The notes beneath the pieces are model-generated. The model was given only the letters and a program-made list of their open reading frames with translations. It did not search any database and was not told the origin of the DNA. A DNA stretch of 16,676 nt from an uncultured Oscillochloris sp. (lineage in GTDB: Bacteria > Chloroflexota > Chloroflexia > Chloroflexales > Chloroflexaceae): assembly GCA_903877945.1 (NCBI GenBank), contig CAIRFY010000324.1, positions 1 through 16,676 on the forward strand, read 5' to 3'. Position numbers and translations under genes: made by a program. Shown here in pieces: positions 1 to 8,371 of the stretch; within the stretch, counting starts at the first letter, position 1, and the number at the start of each line of letters is the position of its first letter.

Positions 1-2
1 AG

Positions 3-2675
3 AGGCTGCGCGAGAAACTGCGCGACCCGGAGTTCCGCAAGATCGAAGGCTTCCCGATTGGCAGCGACGAGGATATTCTGGCCCTCTCCGACCCGCCCTA
101 TTACACCGCCTGCCCTAACCCCTTTATCACCGACTTCATCCGCAGTTATGGTCGTCCCTACGATCCTGCCGAGCCGTATAGCCGCGAACCCTTCGCGGCT
201 GATGTGAGCGAGGGCAAGAACGACCCGATCTACAACGCGCATTCCTACCACACCAAGGTGCCGCATAAGGCGATTATGCGCTATATCCTGCACTACACGC
301 AGCCAGGGGATGTGATTCTCGATGGATTCTGTGGTACGGGGATGACGGGTGTGGCGGCGCAGATGTGTGGGAATCCCGATCCTGAGTTCCGAGCGAAGAT
401 TGAGCAGGAATGGAAGAATTCTGGACAAAATACCTCTCCTGATTGGGGCACTCGACTGTCAATATTAAATGATCTATCTCCATTGGCAACTTTTATTGCG
501 TATAACTACAATATCCCCTTTGATGCAAAAATTTTTCAGAAAGAGGCAATGCGCGTTCTTACTGAAGTAAAAGCAGAACTAAGCTGGATGTATGAAACCT
601 ATCATTCTGATGGACAAAAGGGTGTAATAAATTATACTGTTTGGAGTGATGTTTTTATATGTCCTGAATGCGCGTCGGAGGTGGTGTTTTGGGATTCTGC
701 TGTCGATAAAATACGAGGAGAGGTTCTAGATCAGTTCCCTTGCGCTAACTGCAATACTCGTCTCTCAAAGAGATCGTTATCTCATGCAATGACGGTTAAT
801 ATAGACAAGGCTTTGGGGACGATTGCTAATCAAGTAAAAATCGTTCCGGTTCTAATTAATTATAGCGTTGGCAAGAATCGGCACGAAAAACAACCAGATC
901 AGTATGATTTAGAATTGATAAGCCGGATTGAACATGCAGAAATACCATGTTGGTTTCCAGTCGATAGAATGCCTGTAGGAGATGAGTCTAGACGGAATGA
1001 CGATCTCGGTATAACCAGTGTCCATCACTACTATACGAGACGAAGTTTGGCTGTTTTGAGCGTCCTTTTTTCAAAAGCGCAGAATCCTTATCTCATGATG
1101 GCCTTGATAGATGGGCATTCAGTTGGGACAAGAATGTCTCGCTTCCGTGTTTCCGCTTGGGTTAGCAAAACGACAGGTCCTATGAAAGGGTTGACTTCTG
1201 GCACTCTATATGTTCCGTCTCTGTTTGGAGAGCAGAGTTGGGTGAATATTTTCAATGAAAAAGTATCCATGATTCTTCGTGCTAACATATTGAGACAACG
1301 TAGTGCATTCATAAGCACTGGTCACGCAGGCAAGTTAGCCCCTTCTGATAGTTCTGTGGATTACATCTTCATAGATCCGCCATTTGGTGCCAATATATGG
1401 TACTCAGATCTTAATTTCCTCGGAGAAGCGTGGCTTAAAATTCACACCAACAATAAAAATGAAGCTGTAGAAAGTAAAGCGCAAAGGAAACAACTGTCAG
1501 ATTATCAGTATCTTATGGAAGAGAGTTTTAGGGAATTCTTTCGTATCCTAAAGCCAGGTCGATGGATGACTGTAGAGTTTTCCAATACGAAGGCAGCCGT
1601 TTGGAATGCCATTCAAACCTCATTAGAACGTGCCGGGTTTGTCGTTGCCAATGTCGCTGCCCTTGATAAACAGCAACTTTCATTCAAAGCCGTAACCACC
1701 CCCACCGCCGTCAAACAAGATCTGGTCATCTCGTGCTACAAACCAAATGGCGGGCTAGAGGATCGTGTTCAACAGGATGGCGGCAGTGAAGTCAGTGTTT
1801 GGGAATTTATCCGTAGCCACCTGCGCTACCTGCCCAACTTCCTTAGTCGCGATGGTATCGCCGTTGAGATCGTCGAGCGCACGCCGCGCATCCTCTACGA
1901 CCGGCTGGTGGCCTACTTCGTTCAACACAGCTACCCGGTGCCGCTTAGCGCACCGGAGTTTCAACGTGGGGTCGAAGAGCGCTTCGCCTGCCGCGACGGT
2001 ATGTACTTTCTCGAAGATCAGATCCCTGAGTACGAACGCCAACGCATGAGCGTCAGGCAGATCCAGCAACTCCAGATCTTCGTCAACGACGAGGCATCGG
2101 CTATCCAATGGACACGCCAGCAACTCATCAACAAGCCGCAGACCGCCGCTGATCTTACGCCACCCTTCTTGTCTGAGATTACAGCTTGGCAGAAATATGA
2201 ACAGATGCCTGAGTTGCGGTCGCTGCTAGACGAGAACTTCCTAAACTACACTGGTAGCGGCCCCATCCCGACCCAGATCGTAGCGTGGATGAGGAAGAGC
2301 GCAGAGCTACGCAAACTCATTGAAGATGAACTGAGCAGTGACGCGGCAATAGAAGAAGTTACAGGCTTAAAGACGAATAACCCTCGCTTACTTGCCTCCG
2401 CCCGTGACCGCTGGTACGTGCCTGATCCGAACAAAGCGATTGACCTGGAGAATCTGCGGCTAAAATCCCTGCTCAAAGAGTTCACTATCTACAATACAGG
2501 CAAAGGTAAGCTCAAGCTATTCCGCACCGAGGTGGTACGCGCTGGCTTCAAGCATGCGTACAATCAAAAGGACTTCGCGACGATTGTTCATGTCGCCGAA
2601 CGTCTTCCTGAACATGTGATCGAAGAAGATCAGGCTTTGGCCTTGTACTACTACACTGCGATGACAAAGCTGTAG
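3..2675 (+). CDS. Zn-ribbon DNA methyltransferase, PglX-like (BREX type 3-like), 5' partial
   Basis: The reading frame is open from the first base of the window, so the true start lies upstream; the GTG at 204 falls inside the conserved domain and is not the start. 890 codons are visible. Motif IV (DPPYY) lies at 90-104, followed by the SAM-binding motif GTGMTG at 333-350, the order expected of beta-class N4-C/N6-A methyltransferases. Two CxxC pairs (CPEC at 660-671, CANC at 741-752) form a probable zinc ribbon, and a second catalytic-looking DPPF occurs at 1374-1385. This resembles the DUF1156/COG1743 type of adenine-specific methylase and the PF01555-type methylase that replaces classical PglX in BREX type 3. 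It should methylate host DNA so that the host can be told from phage. The gene is followed by pglZ on the same strand, which supports the BREX reading. The stretch from about 415 to 1680 is strikingly AT-rich compared with both ends. The methyltransferase call is firm; the BREX subtype is inferred. Confidence 0.85.
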   Translation, partial: RLREKLRDPEFRKIEGFPIGSDEDILALSDPPYYTACPNPFITDFIRSYGRPYDPAEPYSREPFAADVSEGKNDPIYNAHSYHTKVPHKAIMRYILHYTQPGDVILDGFCGTGMTGVAAQMCGNPDPEFRAKIEQEWKNSGQNTSPDWGTRLSILNDLSPLATFIAYNYNIPFDAKIFQKEAMRVLTEVKAELSWMYETYHSDGQKGVINYTVWSDVFICPECASEVVFWDSAVDKIRGEVLDQFPCANCNTRLSKRSLSHAMTVNIDKALGTIANQVKIVPVLINYSVGKNRHEKQPDQYDLELISRIEHAEIPCWFPVDRMPVGDESRRNDDLGITSVHHYYTRRSLAVLSVLFSKAQNPYLMMALIDGHSVGTRMSRFRVSAWVSKTTGPMKGLTSGTLYVPSLFGEQSWVNIFNEKVSMILRANILRQRSAFISTGHAGKLAPSDSSVDYIFIDPPFGANIWYSDLNFLGEAWLKIHTNNKNEAVESKAQRKQLSDYQYLMEESFREFFRILKPGRWMTVEFSNTKAAVWNAIQTSLERAGFVVANVAALDKQQLSFKAVTTPTAVKQDLVISCYKPNGGLEDRVQQDGGSEVSVWEFIRSHLRYLPNFLSRDGIAVEIVERTPRILYDRLVAYFVQHSYPVPLSAPEFQRGVEERFACRDGMYFLEDQIPEYERQRMSVRQIQQLQIFVNDEASAIQWTRQQLINKPQTAADLTPPFLSEITAWQKYEQMPELRSLLDENFLNYTGSGPIPTQIVAWMRKSAELRKLIEDELSSDAAIEEVTGLKTNNPRLLASARDRWYVPDPNKAIDLENLRLKSLLKEFTIYNTGKGKLKLFRTEVVRAGFKHAYNQKDFATIVHVAERLPEHVIEEDQALALYYYTAMTKL

Positions 2676-2755
2676 CCTTGCGAGGCCACCGATGACCCTC
2701 TCGTGGATTCCCGACTCGCTAAAGGGGAGTAGATCGCGTTCTGGTGCGGAATACT

Positions 2756-2780
2756 CCCCCTCTCCCTCTGGGAGAGGGGG
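2756..2780. repeat. Perfect 11-bp hairpin, REP-like or terminator
   Basis: The arms CCCCCTCTCCC (2756-2766) and GGGAGAGGGGG (2770-2780) are perfectly complementary around the loop TCT. The following bases are G-rich (CTGGGGGGTGAGGG), with no T-run, so this is more like the widespread CCCTCTCCC-type extragenic repeat than a canonical intrinsic terminator. Such a strong stem could still reduce transcription from the methyltransferase gene into pglZ. Confidence 0.6.
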
Positions 2781-2885
2781 CTGGGGGGTGAGGGCTGAGC
2801 GGCGGTAGATTCCTTATTTGATAAGGTATTGGCTTTAGCCCCTGCGGTTTACGACTTAGCATTGCTCTATGAAAATCTTTGTTAG

Positions 2886-2901
2886 ACATTGATCGCAATG
2901 T
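2886..2901. promoter_or_regulatory. Operator-like palindrome upstream of pglZ
   Basis: ACATTG and CAATGT are perfect inverted repeats separated by ATCG, ending 16 bases before the pglZ ATG. The symmetry and spacing suit a dimeric repressor site or a small hairpin near the ribosome-binding region. No clear Shine-Dalgarno sequence precedes the ATG. Function is inferred from symmetry alone. Confidence 0.3.
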
Positions 2902-2917
2902 GCGATGAGCCTGCACC

Positions 2918-4849
2918 ATGATTACGAATCTCCTCACCCGCTTCCCTGCACACACCCATCCACTCACCCTAGTCAGCGACCCGGATGATGTGCTGGACGA
3001 CGAAGAGATTCGGGTGGAGCTAGAACAGCGGGGTTTTCGCGTGATCACCGAACGTGACCCGATTTCCCTGCGCCACGCCGTCCAGCAGGCCCAGCCCTTC
3101 CGCGCCGATGCGCCAGTGATCATCATCACTGCGGGGCCAGTCAATGCGCTTCCCTATGATCTCTGGCAGCAGGGACGACACCTTTCCCTGGATCTGCACA
3201 TCATCTTTCCTGGCCTGGCCTACACCGCCTTGCGCCTGCTCAGTCTCGCACAGCGCCGCAGGTTGAGCATCGCCCTCACCAATCTGGCGCCAAGCACGAC
3301 CCTCGCATACAGTGAGAGTCTGCGCTACCTGCTGCACGTCGTCTTTGACGCCGACCCGCCCCGCTTGCGGACACCGGGCCGTCTCCTTACCTGGCTCGAC
3401 GACTACCATGTCCGTAGCGACCCGATGGCCGACGACCTCGCGGCCCAGTTGGTTGCCGATCTCCGCTCCAGCCCGGCCCTCGCTGGCTGGCCGCTCCGCG
3501 AGTTGCTGAGCGACAGCGGCGCTCCACTACGCTTGATCCGCGTGGCATGGGCCGTGTTCCAGCAACCAATCCTGCGTGACCGGCCAGCACCACCGGGCGA
3601 CTTCGTCATTGCCCTGCCATTTGAACACGACCACGACCTCCAGGCACTTACTGGGCGTCTCGTGGCCAACGGATCGCTACCTCCGGCATCTGGTACGAGA
3701 CATGAGCAGGTACTCTATGCTGTTCCACCACTTGAGACAGCCCTAAACGTCATCAACGGCTTGCTCCACGCTCAGTTGACCCGCTGGGAGGATTGGCAGG
3801 CCATCGCATGGAACTGGGCGGATCTGACGGTGCAGCGCTACGACCCAGATCGCACCCACCCTGCCGAATCGCTCATACGCTATGGGCAGTACGGCCCAGA
3901 AATTGACGCTGCTTTTCTGACATGGCTTCCGGCCAACTACGCCCCGATGGCTGCACGTGCGCTGCCGCATCCTCACCATCTGCATCATATTCCAGGCTGG
4001 CTCGCCTATCGTCGCCAACAGAACCCCGCCATGCGCCCGGCACTGCTCATCCTCGATGGCATGGCCCTCGCCGACTGGGTACTGATTAAGGCCACATGGC
4101 AGTTACGCCACCCCCGCTGGCGCTTCGATGAGCGCCTTGTCCTTGCCCAGATTCCCAGTATCACCGCCGTCTCGCGCCAAGCTCTGGTGAGCGGGCGGCG
4201 TCCCACCGGATTCCCGGACAGCCTCTCCCACAACCGTCAAGAGCCTCATCACTGGCGTGCCTTCTGGCAAGATCAGGGCATGCCTGCCGACGCTGCCACC
4301 CACGAGCTACTCCCGGCGCAGGCCACCGCTCGCTACCCAGACAGCATCACGAGTCGGCGCACCCAGGCGCTCTGTCTCGTAAGCGGAGCAATTGACGCCA
4401 AGGTTCATGCGGAGACCCAGGGCGGGGCTGGCATGCGTGCGGCCCTGGATGTGTGGCTCCGAGGCGACGAGCACGGTGCGCAGGGTGCCATATGGATCGA
4501 GGGACTGATCGAACACCTGCTCGACTTCGGATATACTGTTGCCATCACCACTGACCACGGCCACGTTGAAGCGCTCGGCATGAGCTTGCCGCGTCGAGAA
4601 GGTGTGACCGTTGAGACCCGCAGCAAGCGCGCCCGCATCTACAGCAACGCCGATGTCGCCACCCTCGTACAGGAAGAGTTCCCAACCGCGCTCATCTGGC
4701 ACGACGATGGGTTGCTGCCCCCTGATGTGCATGTGCTCATCCCCTCCGACCGACGGGCCTTCGCTCAGAAGGATCTCCCAGTAGTGAGTCACGGCGGGCT
4801 GAGCATCGAAGAGTTGGTCGTACCCTTGGTACTCCTCAGTCGAGAGTGA
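2918..4849 (+). CDS. pglZ: BREX phosphatase-fold protein PglZ
   Basis: This 643-aa protein has the PglZ/alkaline-phosphatase superfamily layout. The N-terminal part has the phrase LVSDPDDVL followed by a GF..I..RDP segment typical of BREX type 3-like PglZ. The metal-site motifs follow in order: LLILDGMALADW (Asp380), PSITAVSR (414-420, candidate Thr416 nucleophile position), TTDHGHVEA (D546-H547-G548-H549) and SHGGLSIEELVVPLV (S624-G627). PglZ is a core component of every BREX system and is required for host methylation and phage exclusion; its substrate is uncertain. The length fits type 3-like members, which are shorter than type 1 PglZ. The ATG at 2918 is the first usable start in frame. 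The stop is 4 bp before the next gene, so the two are probably translated together. Confidence 0.9.
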   Translation: MITNLLTRFPAHTHPLTLVSDPDDVLDDEEIRVELEQRGFRVITERDPISLRHAVQQAQPFRADAPVIIITAGPVNALPYDLWQQGRHLSLDLHIIFPGLAYTALRLLSLAQRRRLSIALTNLAPSTTLAYSESLRYLLHVVFDADPPRLRTPGRLLTWLDDYHVRSDPMADDLAAQLVADLRSSPALAGWPLRELLSDSGAPLRLIRVAWAVFQQPILRDRPAPPGDFVIALPFEHDHDLQALTGRLVANGSLPPASGTRHEQVLYAVPPLETALNVINGLLHAQLTRWEDWQAIAWNWADLTVQRYDPDRTHPAESLIRYGQYGPEIDAAFLTWLPANYAPMAARALPHPHHLHHIPGWLAYRRQQNPAMRPALLILDGMALADWVLIKATWQLRHPRWRFDERLVLAQIPSITAVSRQALVSGRRPTGFPDSLSHNRQEPHHWRAFWQDQGMPADAATHELLPAQATARYPDSITSRRTQALCLVSGAIDAKVHAETQGGAGMRAALDVWLRGDEHGAQGAIWIEGLIEHLLDFGYTVAITTDHGHVEALGMSLPRREGVTVETRSKRARIYSNADVATLVQEEFPTALIWHDDGLLPPDVHVLIPSDRRAFAQKDLPVVSHGGLSIEELVVPLVLLSRE

Positions 4850-4853
4850 TCCT

Positions 4854-5621
4854 ATGCAGAAGCAGATTGGATTTCGCCGTAATATCTACCGCTCCTGGCT
4901 CGACGCCGCCGCCGCGCTCTGCGTAGAGACCCGCGATAGTGCGGAACTGCGGGTGCGCCTCGATCCAATCGTGGCGGATCATGTGGAGAGTGTAGAAAAT
5001 CGCCGGACGGCTATCGGAATCTTGCTCCATATTTGGCACAACAGTACATCGCGGTCGTCTGCGCTCCATGAGGATGCTCTGCACCTCTTCGCTCAATCAC
5101 AGACAGCAATGGATCGGCTCTGGCTCCACTACGGGTTGACTCTGCTCGCCTATGACTTCTTTCGCATCACTAGCGTCATTATCGGACAGATCACCCGCTA
5201 CAACAACGGTGTGACGCCGAAGCAGATGAAACAACGGCTCATTGCCGAGATCGGCCAACGTGGCGGCCTGGATAAAGCCGTGGATCGGATTGTCTCTTCA
5301 TTGCGCGATTGGGGGATCTTCATTGATGCCGGCGAGCGATACACATACGGCCCACCGATCCCGCTCCTTCAGACAAACAACCACGCCATCGAGTTATGGC
5401 TTCTTCGCGCAGCCCTCACTGCCCACCCCGCCGAGGAGATCTCCTTCGCCGATCTCATCCGCCTACCCGAGTTGTTCCCATTCCGCTTCACTGTAACCGT
5501 TGACGATCTTCGCACATCCCCCACCTTCGAGGTGCAACGCCAAGGCGTCTCTTGGGATATGGTGCGGCTTACGGATGAACCTCAGAAGCCGCAGCCGATC
5601 AGCCAGATGCCGATGATGTAG
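4854..5621 (+). CDS. BREX-locus protein of unknown function, 255 aa
   Basis: I do not recognise this family with certainty. The ATG lies 4 bp after the pglZ stop, with GAGAG at 4842-4846 as a possible ribosome site inside the end of pglZ, so it is very likely part of the same operon. The protein has no signal peptide or membrane segment. Residues roughly 95-165 look helical and then read like a winged-helix unit (segment around RITSVIIGQITRYNNG, followed by a helix and DWGIF). The N-terminal third also looks helical. In BREX type 3 loci the gene after pglZ is brxA, a small DNA-binding winged-helix protein, so a distant BrxA-like role is possible. I see no residue-level match to BrxA that would justify the name. 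A structure-based comparison would decide this. Confidence 0.7.
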   Translation: MQKQIGFRRNIYRSWLDAAAALCVETRDSAELRVRLDPIVADHVESVENRRTAIGILLHIWHNSTSRSSALHEDALHLFAQSQTAMDRLWLHYGLTLLAYDFFRITSVIIGQITRYNNGVTPKQMKQRLIAEIGQRGGLDKAVDRIVSSLRDWGIFIDAGERYTYGPPIPLLQTNNHAIELWLLRAALTAHPAEEISFADLIRLPELFPFRFTVTVDDLRTSPTFEVQRQGVSWDMVRLTDEPQKPQPISQMPMM

Positions 5622-5635
5622 CACTCTGCGCTAAG

Positions 5636-5763
5636 GCATGTTTCAATCTAGCTTGACAGTTCAGCGATGAAACGATGACGCGGTGAGGCGTTCCGTATCG
5701 CCTCATCGCCTCATCGCCTCATCGCTGAACTGTCAAGCTGAATGTACCCATTTTGAAACATGC
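5636..5763 (+). mobile_element. MITE-like palindromic element, copy 1 (128 bp)
   Basis: The element begins with GCATGTTTCAA (5636-5646) and ends with its exact complement TTGAAACATGC (5753-5763). Inside are perfect 21-bp inverted arms at 5650-5670 and 5719-5739, and the 8-bp unit CGCCTCAT repeated three times in tandem (5699-5722). It is flanked by CTAAG (5631-5635) and CTAAC (5764-5768), a 5-bp target duplication with one mismatch. It encodes no protein. A near-identical inverted copy occurs at 11900-12035. The size, terminal inverted repeats and target duplication fit a non-autonomous transposon mobilised by a transposase elsewhere. Confidence 0.85.
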
Positions 5764-5797
5764 CTAACGGTGCAATCTGCTCTCATGCCAAAAAAAC

Positions 5798-5856
5798 CTT
5801 TGCGCCTTCGCGCCTTCGCGTCAAACGAGATTTCGATGTGACGCAAAGACGCAAAG
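5798..5856. repeat. TTTGCG-type palindromic repeat, copy 1
   Basis: The left arm starts with CTTTGCGCCTTCGCG and ends in GCGTCAAAC; the right arm reads GTGACGCAAAGACGCAAAG, so the region can fold into an imperfect long hairpin. A related hairpin built from the same words lies at 15555-15613. This is a small extragenic repeat, distinct in sequence from the MITE-like element just before it. Confidence 0.65.
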
Positions 5857-5996
5857 AAACACAAAAGCCTTTGCGTTAAAACCACAAACCCAAATCTTTC
5901 GAATGGTGGGCTACCCTCCTCGCTCCATGCCCGATAGTTCTCCCTACGTGCTATACTGCGCGCTCTGTTCCCTGTTCCCTCGTGCATTGGAGTCTT

Positions 5997-6189
5997 ATGA
6001 CCCCGCAAGACTTTGTAGCTAAGTGGAGGCGCTGCGCACACACTACGCGGGCCGCGTCCTCGGCGGAGCCGACCTCGTGACCTACTGGTTTGAGCGGGCG
6101 CGGGCGCTGATTGAGCGCGGAGATGTGCGATGATCAGTGTACCCCTGAATCCGAATGGTCGCCCTAATACCGATGTGGCTTGGTTGTAG
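5997..6189 (+). pseudogene. Relic of an MmeI-like type II restriction-modification gene
   Basis: Three short pieces in three frames recall the MmeI/type IIL methyltransferase family in its proper order. The ATG at 5997 begins MTPQDFVAKWR, the usual N-terminal phrase of the family. From 6026 to 6133 a second frame reads LRTHYAGRVLGGADLVTYW and then FERARALIERGDVR, like the mid-protein segment normally written GGADLVCYWFEKAR. From 6130 a third frame reads PLNPNGRPNTDV (6142-6177), like the NPNGRPNSDVVRPW segment, and stops at 6187. The intact family is roughly 900 aa or more, so two large internal deletions have removed almost everything. Nothing functional is expected. Family assignment is from memory of its conserved phrases. 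Confidence 0.7.
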
Positions 6190-6210
6190 GGATTGCGGAG
6201 GAGCGTTGCT

Positions 6211-8223
<2,013 letters not shown>

Positions 8224-8231
8224 ATTGCAGA

Positions 8232-8261
8232 TTGACGCCCTATGGCGCACCGTGCCATAAT
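8232..8261 (+). promoter_or_regulatory. Candidate sigma-70 promoter with internal palindrome, upstream of the Ser/Thr kinase
   Basis: TTGACG (8232-8237) and CATAAT (8256-8261) match the -35 and -10 consensus at five of six positions each, with an 18-bp spacer. The spacer holds the inverted repeat TATGGC/GCCATA (8241-8246 and 8254-8259), which overlaps the -10 box and would be well placed for a repressor. The kinase start codon is about 110 bp downstream. Confidence 0.4.
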
Positions 8262-8371
8262 GAAGCGTAACGACGCGAAGACACCCCCGCCAGCCAACTC
8301 ACCCCCACCCTATCACGTTTTTATAACGTAGCCCTTTTGCGCCGGCCCTCGTTCCGGCCAGCATACATGAT

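Larger units (their letters stand above)
2676..2917. other. Intergenic stretch between methyltransferase and pglZ
   Basis: No gene is seen in these 242 bases. They contain a perfect 11-bp G/C-rich hairpin (2756-2780) and, close to the pglZ start, a short palindrome (2886-2901). A BREX type 3 locus normally has a helicase gene (brxHII) between the methylase and pglZ; there is no trace of one here. I could not recognise a convincing promoter. Confidence 0.6.
5622..5996. other. Repeat-rich intergenic region
   Basis: No intact gene lies between the BREX-locus protein and the decayed restriction gene. The stretch holds a MITE-like element (5636-5763) and a second palindromic repeat (5798-5856). 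The rest (5857-5996) shows nothing recognisable except the short phrase CCTTTGCGTT at 5868-5877, which echoes the second repeat. Confidence 0.6.

Noticed and set aside
204..2675. GTG at 204 as the methyltransferase start
   Set aside because: The same frame is open back to the window edge and encodes DPPYY at 90-104, a catalytic motif, so the start lies upstream.
2756..2780. Hairpin as a standard intrinsic terminator
   Set aside because: The stem is perfect but no T-run follows on either strand, and this C/T-rich motif is common as an extragenic repeat; kept only as a repeat or possible terminator.
5699..5722. Three tandem CGCCTCAT units looking like a tiny repeat array or CRISPR
   Set aside because: The units are 8 bp, directly adjacent, with no spacers, and they are part of the MITE-like element; the second copy of the element has the same feature.
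6193..6210. TTG at 6193 as the histidine kinase start
   Set aside because: It has no ribosome site, whereas GTG 6211 has GGAGG at a good distance; the difference is only six residues.
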